Assembly (NCBI GenBank): GCA_030432235.1
Contig: JAUIHT010000008.1
Span: 186,001 to 250,000, forward strand
Source of the DNA: Verrucomicrobiia bacterium
GTDB taxonomy: Bacteria > Verrucomicrobiota > Verrucomicrobiia > Opitutales > Cerasicoccaceae
Reading direction: 5' to 3'
Length of the DNA: 64,000 bases
The position numbers and the translations under genes were made by a program. Below the pieces are notes generated by a model. The model ran no database searches. It was not told the origin of the DNA and saw nothing but the letters and a program-made list of their open reading frames with translations. Below are positions 8,072 through 17,129 of this stretch, piece after piece (the first letter of the stretch is position 1; each line of letters opens with the position of its first letter).

Positions 8072-9841
8072 ATGAGTTTGCGTTCGATTGAGTTCCCTGA
8101 AGACTTTAGCTGGGGTGTGTCCACCTCCGCTTATCAGATCGAGGGGGCCTGGAACGAGCATGGCAAAGGGCCTTCCACTTGGGATCGCTTTACCGAAGGG
8201 GAGAGCATACGAGGTCATGGGCGCGTGGCCTGCGACCACTATCATCACATGAAGGAGGACGTCGGCTACATGGCGCAGATCGGCGTCAAGGCGTACCGCT
8301 TTTCACTTTCCTGGCCGCGGATTCTGCCCGAGGGCACGGGCAAAGTAAACAAGGCGGGCATCCAGTTTTACAGTGACCTGATCGACGAGCTGCTCAAGCA
8401 CGATATTGAGCCCTGGGTGACGCTGTTCCATTGGGACTACCCTTATGAACTTTTCCTGCGCGGCGGTTGGCTGAACCGCAGCAGCCCGGAGTGGTTCGAG
8501 GAATATACCAAGGTTGTGGTCAAACACTTCTCCGACCGGGTGAAATACTGGATGACGGTCAACGAGCCGCAGTGCTTCATTGGCCTGGGATATTCCGATG
8601 GCCGGCACGCACCGAACCTCAAGCTTAACTTCGCGGAATGCCTGCAAGTTGGGCATCATGCGCTCATCGCTCATGGGCGCAGCGTGCAAGCCATTCGGGA
8701 GCATGCCAAGCAGCAGCCTATGGTCGGCTGGTCGTCTGCCGGCACCACCTACCGGCCCGAAAGTGAAGCGCTCAGAGATGTTCGTGCCGCGCGTGAGGCG
8801 ACCTTGGCGGTCTATCCGGAAAAGTTGTGGAACACCTGCTGGTGGGGAGATCCGGTTGTTTTCGGGCATTATCCTGAAGAGGGCCTGAAGGCTTACGGCA
8901 AGTCGGTTCCCAAGCACACTGCCGCGGAGATGAAGCTGATTAATCAGCCTATCGACTTCTACGGCTGTAACCTCTTCCATTGCTCTGCTGTGCGCATGGG
9001 TTCGGGGGGCATGCCCGTGGCCGTCGAGTTCAAGGAAGGCGAGCCCTTGACTTTATGCGAGTGGACTCAGGATCCGGATGTCCTGTACTGGGGGACACGT
9101 TTCCTCTACGAGCACTACAAGATTCCCATCGTCATTACCGAGAACGGTTGTTCTCAGCTTGATCAGATAAGTCTCGACGGTGGCATACACGACAGCAACC
9201 GGATCGACTTTATCGTCAGGAACCTGCTCTCCCTGCGAAGGGCGATGGAGGAGGGCGTCGACGTGCGCGGCTATTTTCACTGGTCATTGTTGGATAACTA
9301 CGAGTGGGGGCAGGGCTTTCGTCAGCGCTACGGGCTTGTTCATGTGGATTACCAGACGCTGAACCGCACGCTTAAAGACTCCGCGTTTACCTATCAGGAA
9401 ATCATTTCCACTCATGGTGAAAGCCTGCGGAAATTCATCCATACGGAGGAAGAACCGGTGCCCTATGTGGTCAAGGAAACGCAACGCTATATCGAGAGCA
9501 ACATCTCCGAAAACTTTAACATCAAAACCATCGCCGCGCGACTCAAGTGCCACCCGGATTTCCTCAGTCGGCGTTTCCGGCAATACACTGGTATCAGCCT
9601 GAGTTCACACATCCGTCGCGTGCGGTTGGAGTATGCGCGCAATATGTTACGGGATCCGAAGATTCTGATTTGCGATGTGGCCGACCGTTGCGGTTTTTCC
9701 GACCGCATTCATTTCACCAAGGTTTTCCGCAAGGAGATGGGGATGACGCCCGGGCAATTCCAGCGGCAGTTCCGCTCGCGTGAAAAGAGCAAGGACGTCC
9801 ACGTCCTTGAGGTCTCCAAGGACCCGCGCCTGATGGACTAG
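8072..9841 (+). CDS. GH1 beta-glycosidase fused to a C-terminal AraC DNA-binding domain
   Basis: I chose the ATG at 8072 (MSLRSIEFPEDFSWG), which aligns with the normal GH1 start. A TTG at 8027 would add 15 unlikely residues. The 589-residue protein has two parts. Residues 1 to about 450 form a complete GH1 barrel, a paralogue of 2035-3459, with both catalytic glutamates kept (VNEPQCF, E165; ITENGCS, E357). Residues about 465-575 form a full AraC/XylS double helix-turn-helix: FNIKTIAARLKCHPDFLSRR, then a second HTH around ICDVADRCGFSDRIHFTKVF and the usual MTPGQFQRQF end. A transcription factor whose sensor half is an apparently intact hydrolase would be a trigger-enzyme-like regulator, binding or cleaving its own inducer. 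It is the last gene of the GH1 run. Its TAG stop lies in the first bases of the inverted-repeat element at 9838. The fusion is seen directly; the sensing role is inferred. Confidence 0.9.
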   Translation: MSLRSIEFPEDFSWGVSTSAYQIEGAWNEHGKGPSTWDRFTEGESIRGHGRVACDHYHHMKEDVGYMAQIGVKAYRFSLSWPRILPEGTGKVNKAGIQFYSDLIDELLKHDIEPWVTLFHWDYPYELFLRGGWLNRSSPEWFEEYTKVVVKHFSDRVKYWMTVNEPQCFIGLGYSDGRHAPNLKLNFAECLQVGHHALIAHGRSVQAIREHAKQQPMVGWSSAGTTYRPESEALRDVRAAREATLAVYPEKLWNTCWWGDPVVFGHYPEEGLKAYGKSVPKHTAAEMKLINQPIDFYGCNLFHCSAVRMGSGGMPVAVEFKEGEPLTLCEWTQDPDVLYWGTRFLYEHYKIPIVITENGCSQLDQISLDGGIHDSNRIDFIVRNLLSLRRAMEEGVDVRGYFHWSLLDNYEWGQGFRQRYGLVHVDYQTLNRTLKDSAFTYQEIISTHGESLRKFIHTEEEPVPYVVKETQRYIESNISENFNIKTIAARLKCHPDFLSRRFRQYTGISLSSHIRRVRLEYARNMLRDPKILICDVADRCGFSDRIHFTKVFRKEMGMTPGQFQRQFRSREKSKDVHVLEVSKDPRLMD

Positions 9842-10004
9842 GCTGTGTTTTCAAACCTCCCAAACTTCGGATTCTTGTGCCTTTTCCGCCCAAAATTCGT
9901 TTTCTCAGTTCTTGGAATCTGGATTCAACTCACCTCGAAAGCCAAATTTTCGGCTGAAAAATGCAAGGCGACTCCTCGCTTCGAGGTTTGAAAACACAGC
10001 CTAG
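9838..10004. repeat. 167-bp MITE-like element with perfect 22-bp terminal inverted repeats
   Basis: CTAGGCTGTGTTTTCAAACC continues two more bases (TC) to form the left arm, 9838-9859. Its exact reverse complement is 9983-10004. The 123-base middle has no coding potential but contains a small hairpin, CCTCG-CTT-CGAGG, at 9974-9986. The arms supply the TAG stop codons of both convergent neighbours, the GH1-AraC gene (9839-9841) and the sulfatase (10001-10003). Perfect long terminal repeats around non-coding DNA, with TA at each end, resemble a miniature inverted-repeat element. As RNA the arms would pair, so it could also end transcription in both directions. No second copy was seen in this window. 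Confidence 0.7.
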
Positions 10005-11422
10005 GCCTCCGGCCAGAAGACTTTGGGCGGGCGGTTGCCGCACGGGGTCAGTTTAGCTGTATCGTACTGTAGATCCGATCTGTCTGCCAAGTGGTCAGCC
10101 ATGCGGGAACGCAAAGTCTCCAATTCGGACGTTTCTGTGGAAAGGTCGTGGCACTCGCCGGGATCTTCCTGCAGATCGAAGACCTGCTCTTCGTTGGTCT
10201 TGGGATACCAAAGGTACTTCCAGCGATCCGTAATGAGCCAGTGGCTGGTATGCTGGCCCTCGCATTGGCCGAAGAGTTCTTCACGGCCGGTCGTGGTCGT
10301 TTCCCCTCGTGCGAGTGGGACCAGGGAACGACCATGCATGGACCCGGGCACGGGGACGCCAGCCAGGTCGAGTAGGGTGGGGGCGATGTCCTCCCAGCAA
10401 ACGAGCTCGTCCGAAGAGCTTTTGTGCAGAGGCACGTTGTGACCACCGATGAAGAAGGGCACACGCGAGGAGGCTTCATACCCGAGAGACTTCCGGTAAA
10501 GCTGATGATCGCCGAGCATTTCCCCGTGGTCGGAGCTGAAAACGATGTAGCAGGGCGAGCCGGAATCGCTCGAACCATACCCGAGCCATTGCTCCAGGAC
10601 GAAAGCGATGCAGTCGTCGATCTGTTGGATAAGGGCGTAGTAAGCGGCGGTTGCCCGCTGGATGATTTCAGCGGAAAAAGGTCCGGTGGCGCTATCCGGG
10701 TGGCGCACTTGGTTGTCCGGTGACGGACACCAATCGCCCAGAGTCGCCGGAGGCAGGTCCTTGCTCAAGTAGCGTTCGAAGTAATGCTGAACGGGCACCA
10801 GCGGCGGGTGAGGATGAAAAAAGGACAAGTGCAGGAAAACCGGGCATTCAGGGTCGCGCCGCTCGGTCAGGAATTGCACCGCTTCCTGGGCCAGCCACTG
10901 GTTGTGATGCAGTGACTCGTCCATGTTCCAAGGGCGACAGAGTCGGCTGTTACTGCTCATGCCGTGGCTCTGCGGATTCTGTGTCACACCTCGGTTCCTC
11001 AGCCAGGTGGCGTAGTCGTTGCGGCTTTGCCAGGGATTGCGTGGCCGGTAGTTGGAAGTTTCCGAAAGGATGATGTTATCGAAGCCGTAACGCTTGCCTT
11101 GTGGATGCAGGTGCATCTTGCCAATGAGCTGCGTCTGATAACCAGCTTCGCCGAGGCAGCCGGGCAGGGTGGCGGGCGGGTCGAAGTCCAGCCCGTCCTG
11201 ATAACCGCGCAGGCCGTGTTCGTCCGCGCTCATGCCCGAAAGCAAGGTGCGTCGCGCGGGGATGCAGACCGGGCAGAGTGAGTAGGCCCGGGTAAAGTTC
11301 ACGCCGCTGGCGGCCAGACTGTCCAGATTGGGTGTTTCCAGAAAGCGGTTGCCGTTGATGCCGAGGCAGTCACCACGTTGTTGGTCGGTGGTGATGAGCA
11401 GGATGTGAGGACGATCGGGCAT
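10001..11422 (-). CDS. Type I formylglycine sulfatase, no signal peptide
   Basis: This is a 473-residue alkaline-phosphatase-superfamily sulfatase. The N-terminus, HILLITTDQQRGDCLG, carries the metal-binding aspartates, and C53 sits in CIPARRTLLSG, the C-x-P-x-R motif whose cysteine is oxidised to formylglycine. A second metal site is visible in SSDHGEMLGDH, and the C-terminal third has the DLQEDPGECHDL segment typical of the family. It starts directly at the catalytic domain with no export signal, so it may desulfate oligosaccharides inside the cell, unlike the exported sulfatase at 50080. It lies downstream of the GH16 gene at 11525 but behind that gene's terminator hairpin. Its TAG stop is formed by the end of the 9838-10004 element. 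The substrate is unknown; a sulfated algal sugar is the contextual guess. Confidence 0.92.
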   Translation of the reverse strand: MPDRPHILLITTDQQRGDCLGINGNRFLETPNLDSLAASGVNFTRAYSLCPVCIPARRTLLSGMSADEHGLRGYQDGLDFDPPATLPGCLGEAGYQTQLIGKMHLHPQGKRYGFDNIILSETSNYRPRNPWQSRNDYATWLRNRGVTQNPQSHGMSSNSRLCRPWNMDESLHHNQWLAQEAVQFLTERRDPECPVFLHLSFFHPHPPLVPVQHYFERYLSKDLPPATLGDWCPSPDNQVRHPDSATGPFSAEIIQRATAAYYALIQQIDDCIAFVLEQWLGYGSSDSGSPCYIVFSSDHGEMLGDHQLYRKSLGYEASSRVPFFIGGHNVPLHKSSSDELVCWEDIAPTLLDLAGVPVPGSMHGRSLVPLARGETTTTGREELFGQCEGQHTSHWLITDRWKYLWYPKTNEEQVFDLQEDPGECHDLSTETSELETLRSRMADHLADRSDLQYDTAKLTPCGNRPPKVFWPEA

Positions 11423-11470
11423 GACTCTTATCCGGCAGGATGACGCAGCCGGTTTGCTTCTTCAAACAAA

Positions 11471-11502
11471 CAAACTGCCGAAAATTTCTTTTCGGCAGTT
11501 TG
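11471..11502 (-). terminator. Hairpin terminator after the GH16 gene
   Basis: CAAACTGCCGAAAA at 11471-11484 pairs perfectly with TTTTCGGCAGTTTG at 11489-11502 around a four-base loop. This 14-bp stem lies 22 bases beyond the stop of the GH16 gene ending at 11525 and before the start of the sulfatase at 11422. It should separate the two transcripts, at least partly. A/T pairs at the loop and G/C pairs in the middle fit a stem-loop; the trailing T run on the minus strand is short. Confidence 0.7.
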
Positions 11503-11524
11503 TGAATGAAAGATTGTTGAAAGG

Positions 11525-13411
11525 TTAGCTGTCGCTCTGAACCACTTGAGAGTCGGGCTGGTAACCGTCAACCTCGGAAGCGAGGTCGGCGCGTTGCCAG
11601 ACGCGTACGTAGTCGATATAGGTGTAACCGGGCAGCTTTTTGTCATCGATGGGCTCGTTGTCCCAGCCGCCACCGACATGGGTGAAGATGATGCAGGACT
11701 CCACGTTGGAGATGCGATCGGTTTCCCAGCGTGCGACTTCCTTGCCGTTGGTATAGATAACTGCCAGCCCGGGGAGCCAAAGCAGGCCGGAGACGATGTA
11801 GCCTTCTTCGTCATGGCCGGCATAGACACCGGCGCCGGTGGCCTTGTGCTCCTTGCCGTAGCCGTCGTAATGGAAGGCGGTGGTAAAACGATACGGGCCC
11901 CAGCCGGAGAGGAATTCGAGGATGTCGAATTCCATGCCGCCCTTGCCGGTGTCCTGTCGGTGCCACTGCTCGCCGGCATCGACGCCGCGTTCGGGCATCA
12001 GCCAGAAAGCAGGCCACAGTCCGGGTGCCTTGGGCAGCTTGACGCGACACTCGAAGTAGCCGTAGCGTTGCACCCATTTGCCGTAGCTGTCGAGGAAGCC
12101 GGTGGTGTATTCACCGGTGCGCTTGTGGTTGGGATCGTCGTTGTGGTGGCTGAACTTCTTTTCGTAGATCAGGACTGCCTTGCCATCTTTAAACTCGACG
12201 TTGTTCTCGCTGAAGACGCTACGCTTGTCCCAGTAATTGGGGGCGTGAATGCGCCATTTGGTGCGGTCGAGGGTGTCGGCGTTGAACTCCTCGGTGAAGG
12301 TGAGTTCCCAGTCGCCGTCAACGGGCGGGCGCTTGCCAACCCAGTCTGGCAGCTTCACCGGAGGCGCGGTCAGGCGGATGGAATCGACAGTGATGGACTG
12401 GGCCCCTTCGCTATCACCGGACATGAGGACGATGGCGTCGGCTTTGTTGTTTTCGAAAAAGGGATTCTTCCGGCCCAGGCCCGCGTCCTTGCTTTCCTTG
12501 TAAATGAAGGAGACGGTCAGTGTGTCCGATTTTCCGGGAGCGAGTGGTTTTTCAAGAGTGGCGATGTCGGTATCGCCCCGGTTGCTGGAAGCCTTGGCGG
12601 TAGGATTCGCGGGGGTAGTGCCGGTGTTGCGTATTTTGAATTCCAACTCATAGCCTTCGCGAAGGTCCCATTTGCTTTGCTCGGGCTCGATGGCTACGCT
12701 CTGATCCGGACCGGAGAAGACGACGGCGAGCGGTTCGCCTGCGTTACCACCGGAGGCAGTGGCGCCATTGCGCGCGATGTATTTCTTGACGATGGTCTTG
12801 CCTGCACCGCCCAGCACGTAGCCGTCGATCGGTGCGACGTTGGGCTTGTAGGGCGAGGGAGACTTGCCGAGCTTGAGCGATTCGATTTTCAGCTCCTGGC
12901 CTTCGGCGGCCTTGCCGGTGAATACCTGAATTGCGGATACTTTCTTGGCGTCAAATGGGTAGGGCTTGTTGTAGCTGTAGCCGAAGTAGACCGTGATCTT
13001 CTTGCGGTCGCCCTTCGCCAGGCGCGCGGCCTGGACGTTCCACGGCTTTTGTTTCCAGTCGCCGGGGTTATCCACACGCATGGAGGCATAAACCGGCGCT
13101 TCGCCCTGGCTGCTAATAACCAGCTCCAGGCAGGTGTAATTGGAGAAGTCCCAGTACTCGCCCTCCGGCGGCAAGATGCGAATGCCGGGATAAGCGCCGC
13201 TTTCGGGGCTGGCCTTGATGATGAGGCCATCCGGCGTGGTGGGGTTGGCCGGCTCCAGGATGACTTTATCGCTGGTGGGATTGATGACTTTCGGGAATTC
13301 CTTGAAATCCTTGTCCCAGTCCTGGGCGTTGGCTGTGTGCGCGCCGACGGCGAGCAGGGCCGCGCAGAGAAAACCGGCGAGGCGGGCGGGTATGATTTTG
13401 GATAAACGCAT
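11525..13411 (-). CDS. Secreted GH16 endo-hydrolase with N-terminal CBM-like region
   Basis: I chose the ATG at 13411, which gives MRLSKIIPARLAGFLCAALL and a clean signal peptide ending near ANAQ; upstream ATGs would put extra residues before it. The 628-residue protein has an N-terminal beta-sandwich-like region (about 30-360). The motif RVDNPGDWKQ there recalls the non-catalytic N-terminal domains of GH50 and related agarases. The GH16 domain (about 380-610) has the catalytic E-x-D-x-x-E intact as MEFDILEF (E494, D496, E499). It should cleave beta-1,3 or beta-1,4 galactan or glucan chains outside the cytoplasm. The N-terminal arrangement is shared with 23548-25038. It has a sigma70-like promoter at 13445-13473 and its own hairpin terminator. 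Substrate specificity is not readable; the neighbouring sulfatases favour a sulfated galactan. Confidence 0.9.
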   Translation of the reverse strand: MRLSKIIPARLAGFLCAALLAVGAHTANAQDWDKDFKEFPKVINPTSDKVILEPANPTTPDGLIIKASPESGAYPGIRILPPEGEYWDFSNYTCLELVISSQGEAPVYASMRVDNPGDWKQKPWNVQAARLAKGDRKKITVYFGYSYNKPYPFDAKKVSAIQVFTGKAAEGQELKIESLKLGKSPSPYKPNVAPIDGYVLGGAGKTIVKKYIARNGATASGGNAGEPLAVVFSGPDQSVAIEPEQSKWDLREGYELEFKIRNTGTTPANPTAKASSNRGDTDIATLEKPLAPGKSDTLTVSFIYKESKDAGLGRKNPFFENNKADAIVLMSGDSEGAQSITVDSIRLTAPPVKLPDWVGKRPPVDGDWELTFTEEFNADTLDRTKWRIHAPNYWDKRSVFSENNVEFKDGKAVLIYEKKFSHHNDDPNHKRTGEYTTGFLDSYGKWVQRYGYFECRVKLPKAPGLWPAFWLMPERGVDAGEQWHRQDTGKGGMEFDILEFLSGWGPYRFTTAFHYDGYGKEHKATGAGVYAGHDEEGYIVSGLLWLPGLAVIYTNGKEVARWETDRISNVESCIIFTHVGGGWDNEPIDDKKLPGYTYIDYVRVWQRADLASEVDGYQPDSQVVQSDS

Positions 13412-13444
13412 GGTTGTTCGATAAGGTAACTGAAGCATGGTCCT

Positions 13445-13473
13445 AGTATAATGGATCCTTCTCAAAGCGACAA
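13445..13473 (-). promoter_or_regulatory. Sigma70-like promoter for the GH16 gene at 11525
   Basis: On the minus strand TTGTCG (13473-13468) is followed after 17 bases by TATACT (13450-13445), 34 bases before the ATG at 13411. Both boxes are close to consensus with ideal spacing. Confidence 0.55.
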
Positions 13474-13520
13474 GTCATGGGCTGACTCTAAGTATGTCAA
13501 AATCAGACAAACTGAAGCCG

Positions 13521-15407
13521 CTATTGTTGCTGTTTACGGGCGGGTGAAGCGCAAAAAAGGCCTATTTCTCCGGGTTTCAGGCTGATTTTGATAAAATCAT
13601 CGCAAACGGAAATGGGCTTCACGTTCGCGCCGACGACGTCGATTTTCGACCAGTCCGCACCTCCCGGCAGGCACACCTCGGCATGGATGTCTGTTTCGCC
13701 TTCGTTGAAAAGCAGGCACCAGAGTAGACCCGACTTACGAACCAGCCGTGCCCGCAGCCACGGGCATGGCTCGTTCGTGGTCACCGTCGGCTCCGCGATC
13801 GCGGTGATACGTTCCTGGCAATTCGGCGTTCCATCGTAAACGACGAAGCGTTTGGTCTGTGTTAGCGGTTCCAGGGCGGCCTCCAACTCGGGTGTAATGT
13901 AGTCGGGTTCGGCTAGGATGAGCCGGTAGCCCATGCTGCCGAGGTGCAGTTCATCGGCGGTGATGGTGGACTCTTCCAGGACTTGCCGGTCTTCCACATA
14001 GTGAAAATCAATCTGGTGCTCGAAGAGGAATCGCGCCACCGACTCAGGCAGGCGATCGCTGCGTCCGATGACCGCGACTTCGCATACGGGTTCCGACTCG
14101 AAGTTAACCCAACAAAGCCGATGACAGGCTCGGTGGAAATCCGTCAGGGCAGTGTCGTTCCACCAGGGGCCGTGCGGTCCGAGCTGTGGTGGACAGTCGT
14201 CAATGCGCGCGCCCCGCGTCGAGTAAAAGAAGGCGTGAGGCACCAGGAGATTGCAGCCCCGCACCAGAAGCCAGTGGGCGACGAAGCGATACAGGTCGAG
14301 CGAAACGTCCTCGCCGTACGCGCCCATGAATTCGTTCAGATTGCGCGCGCGGCCCTGATGGATGGCCGCCGACGCGGCGCACTTTGCCTGTAACGAAGGC
14401 CGTCCCGTGACCGCTTTCTCGCCCGGGAGGATGTCGTTCATGATGACGTCCTGACCGGGCCACTGGAAGTAGCGCAGGTGCCCGATGTCGTCGGGATGCT
14501 CGGGATGTCCGGTGAGGGCGACTCCATGATCGGTACACCATTCACTGAGCTGCCGGTAGTAAGTCGTTTCCAGGCGATGGTAGATCGCCCGTTGGTAGTC
14601 GCTCCGGTAACGTTCAGCCTCGGGTTCGTCGTCAAACCACAAGGCCGGCAGGTGGGGGGTGAAGTCGTAGCCGAGGTACGCGTTGACATGCTCGAGGATG
14701 CCGGTCGTGCCGGGGCGCGGTTTATAAGGCGAGAAGCGCCCCATGACGTAGGGCTCGTCGGTAAAGATGGCCGGAATGGTCTTGCCAAAGTGCTCGCCGA
14801 ACTCGTCGAAGTAGCGCTGGTAGACCAAGCGGATGAAGCACGTCACCGCCTCGGGATTGAGCAGGTCCGTGGCGGCGGGATGTTCCTCGGGGGCACGGCG
14901 ATCCCACCACGTTTCGCCGGGCACGGCGACATCCCCGTGGCCTTCCAGAAAATGCACGCCACGGATACCGGATTCAATGGGCCGGTCGACGATGTAAATG
15001 CTCTCCCCGTTGTTATGTTGCGCTTGGTAAACGAGGTGATGACCGGCAGAGGTGGGTGCCTCCTCCTGCATGACCAGCCCTCGGCAGGCGTAGAGCGGGT
15101 TTTCCGCCACCACCTGACCGCCGGAGGAACCCGACGGGTACATGGCTTCGTCGTAGAGGATGACGTGCATGCCGCGTCGCGCGGCCTCCTCGATCACGGC
15201 GCGCATACACGCGAGCAGATTGTCCGACATCCAGGCGAAGTCCTTGTGCAGGCCGATGCGCGGATGGATAACGACACCGTGGATGCCGCGCTCCTGGAAC
15301 TGTGCGAGCTGGTCGAGCAGCCGGGGGATTTCCAGCTTGTCGTTCCAAAACCAGAACGGCGTCAGTGACAGACGCTTATCGGGCTGTATGAAATCCCGGG
15401 GCAACAT
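13521..15407 (-). CDS. Putative TIM-barrel glycoside hydrolase, GH106-like
   Basis: This 628-residue protein without a signal peptide starts MLPRDFIQPDKRLSLTPFWFWND. The PFWFWND segment, the GIHGVVIHPRIGL strand, the ILYDEAMYPSG strand and the FTDEPYVMGRF strand resemble the (beta/alpha)8 region of GH106-type alpha-L-rhamnosidases and related unclassified hydrolases. The acidic residues in YDEAMYPSG and TDEPY are candidate catalytic groups. It follows the sulfatase gene at 15427 on the same strand with a 19-base gap, so the two are probably cotranscribed. It may act in the cytoplasm on a branched oligosaccharide after desulfation. The family assignment is from memory of conserved strands and is tentative. 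The last residues, ASPARKQQQ, show no extra domain. Confidence 0.55.
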   Translation of the reverse strand: MLPRDFIQPDKRLSLTPFWFWNDKLEIPRLLDQLAQFQERGIHGVVIHPRIGLHKDFAWMSDNLLACMRAVIEEAARRGMHVILYDEAMYPSGSSGGQVVAENPLYACRGLVMQEEAPTSAGHHLVYQAQHNNGESIYIVDRPIESGIRGVHFLEGHGDVAVPGETWWDRRAPEEHPAATDLLNPEAVTCFIRLVYQRYFDEFGEHFGKTIPAIFTDEPYVMGRFSPYKPRPGTTGILEHVNAYLGYDFTPHLPALWFDDEPEAERYRSDYQRAIYHRLETTYYRQLSEWCTDHGVALTGHPEHPDDIGHLRYFQWPGQDVIMNDILPGEKAVTGRPSLQAKCAASAAIHQGRARNLNEFMGAYGEDVSLDLYRFVAHWLLVRGCNLLVPHAFFYSTRGARIDDCPPQLGPHGPWWNDTALTDFHRACHRLCWVNFESEPVCEVAVIGRSDRLPESVARFLFEHQIDFHYVEDRQVLEESTITADELHLGSMGYRLILAEPDYITPELEAALEPLTQTKRFVVYDGTPNCQERITAIAEPTVTTNEPCPWLRARLVRKSGLLWCLLFNEGETDIHAEVCLPGGADWSKIDVVGANVKPISVCDDFIKISLKPGEIGLFCASPARKQQQ

Positions 15408-15426
15408 GACGATGCAAAGTGTGGGC

Positions 15427-16947
15427 TTAGCTGCCCTGTATGTCGATAGAGTGTTTGTCGCCCAGGCGACGCGCAGACTCCTCCCGTCCGGTGGCCATGA
15501 GGCGCTTCAGGTAGGTGGGGCCTTCATCGCGCACATGCAAGGGGCCGCCCTCGTGCATAACGGTCCAGAGCGGGTCCTGCCCGTGCGTGGCGGTTTTTAG
15601 GCAGTCGGTCAGCCAGGTGTTGAGGATGGCCTGGCCACGTATGACCAGCTCCGGATGATCGTCGGCGAGGTTGTGCTGCTCGTGCGGGTCGGCCTCGAGG
15701 TCGAAGAGCATGTCGTCCGGATAATCATGGAAGCCGTCGTGGTAGGTTTGGATGTAAAGGTAGTGATCCCAGCGAGCGGCACGTTGCGCGCACCAAGCCA
15801 GTTGCGACAGCACCAGATGGTCGCGATGCGGATGGTTCAGTGTGCCGGACTGCAAATCTCCGGCGATGGACTGGCCGTCCCAAACGGTGGGCACATCACG
15901 ATCACAAAGCTCGAGAATCGTGGCGGCGATGTCGACGTTGTAGATCAGGCGGTCGTCGGTTTGCCCGGCGTAGTTGTCAGTCAGGCCGGGCCAGCGGACA
16001 ATCATGGGCAGGCGCGAGGTGCACTGGTCGGCGGTCTGGTGGTCACCGTAGACCCAAAGCTCGCCGAGGTTTTCTCCGTGGTCGGAGGAGATGATGATGG
16101 CGGTGTCCTCGTAGATGCCCTTGTCCTTGAGGGCCTGGATAATCTTGCCGATGTGCAGGTCGGCATAAGCCACGCCCATGTCGTAGCCATCGAACATGCG
16201 TCGGGCTTCGTCCATGCTGTCGATGGCGTTGGGTTGCAAGCGGGGGATGGCCTCCATCCAGCCGCCGAGCTCGTCGTAGGTGGCCTGGTCCCACAGGTCG
16301 AAGCCATTGGTCTCCTGGGCTGAGTGCGGGCCAGGCTTGCCCCAGTGCTCGCGGCGGATGTCCTCGTTGTACCACGCGGGTAGAGGATCATCCTTAAAGG
16401 GATTTTCCATCTCGGCGGGCGTGCGGTAGGGTGTGTGCGGGTCCCAGATGTTGACCCACATGAAGAACGGTTTCTCGTCGTCGCCCTTGCGCTCGATCCA
16501 GTCCACGACATCGGGGGAAATCCAGTTGGCCGTTTCCATGCCGTGGTAGCCGGAGTTATGCATTTCCTGGAAACCCGCGTACCAGTGCCAGGCTCCGTGT
16601 CGCTGGGCAAAGGGGGAAAACGCCACCGTGCGGTATTTCTTCGGGTGGCTGAGCAACCGGGCCAGGTTGGTTTCCGTCAATCCACAGTGGAACCCGCGGT
16701 CACGTCCCCAGTTGAAGGGTTGTGAGGCGACCCCGCCGTGGTTGACCACGCCGGTGTGAATACCGAAGCGGCCTGTCGTCATGGCGGTGCGGCTGGGCAG
16801 GCAGGGGGCGTCCGGCGTGTAGCAGTTGGTAAAGCGCAGTCCCTCCTCCGCAATGGCGTCGATGTTGGGCGAGGTGGCGCGGTGGTAGCCGTAGCAGCCC
16901 AGGTGGTCGGGTCGAAGCGAATCGATATCGATGTAGAGAATGTTCAT
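15427..16947 (-). CDS. Type I formylglycine sulfatase, cytoplasmic form
   Basis: The chosen ATG at 16947 gives MNILYIDIDSLRPDHLGCYG, the normal sulfatase start with the metal-binding aspartates. The longer frame back to 17046 adds 33 residues with no signal-like features. The protein is 506 residues. C49 lies in CLPSRTAMTTG, the C-x-P-x-R motif, and SSDHGENLGELW carries the second metal site. The C-terminal domain contains DMLFDLEADPHEQHNL. It is distinct from the sulfatase at 10001, because the region after the DHGE motif and the substrate loops differ, so it probably removes sulfate from another position or sugar. It lies 19 bases upstream of the GH106-like gene. The genes for its formylglycine-generating enzyme and its substrate transporter are not in the window. 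Confidence 0.92.
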   Translation of the reverse strand: MNILYIDIDSLRPDHLGCYGYHRATSPNIDAIAEEGLRFTNCYTPDAPCLPSRTAMTTGRFGIHTGVVNHGGVASQPFNWGRDRGFHCGLTETNLARLLSHPKKYRTVAFSPFAQRHGAWHWYAGFQEMHNSGYHGMETANWISPDVVDWIERKGDDEKPFFMWVNIWDPHTPYRTPAEMENPFKDDPLPAWYNEDIRREHWGKPGPHSAQETNGFDLWDQATYDELGGWMEAIPRLQPNAIDSMDEARRMFDGYDMGVAYADLHIGKIIQALKDKGIYEDTAIIISSDHGENLGELWVYGDHQTADQCTSRLPMIVRWPGLTDNYAGQTDDRLIYNVDIAATILELCDRDVPTVWDGQSIAGDLQSGTLNHPHRDHLVLSQLAWCAQRAARWDHYLYIQTYHDGFHDYPDDMLFDLEADPHEQHNLADDHPELVIRGQAILNTWLTDCLKTATHGQDPLWTVMHEGGPLHVRDEGPTYLKRLMATGREESARRLGDKHSIDIQGS

Positions 16948-17070
16948 CGGGTACGTGTTTATTGCGGAATGGCTTTGAACGAGCGACAGAGCATAACAAA
17001 GGACAGACGAAATCGGTGAGGCCGAAGCTGCCTCCAAGTGTGTCATTATCCGACTATCCCGGAAAGCAAA

Positions 17071-17100
17071 AACGCCGGGGCAGGTATCTACCCCGGCGTT
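17071..17100 (-). terminator. Rho-independent terminator after the 1043-residue GH16 gene
   Basis: On the minus strand AACGCCGGGG pairs with CCCCGGCGTT around a ten-base loop and is followed at once by a run of T (TTTTTGC). It lies 30 bases past the stop at 17130, so it ends the GH16 transcript before the sulfatase gene at 16947. Confidence 0.85.
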
Positions 17101-17129
17101 GTGTTTAGATGAGAGAGTGGTCGTGCGGC

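Noticed and set aside
11546-13405. Long plus-strand open frame of 619 residues opposite the GH16 gene
   Set aside because: It is the antisense of a clear GH16 protein with a signal peptide and catalytic motif, and has no recognisable domain of its own.
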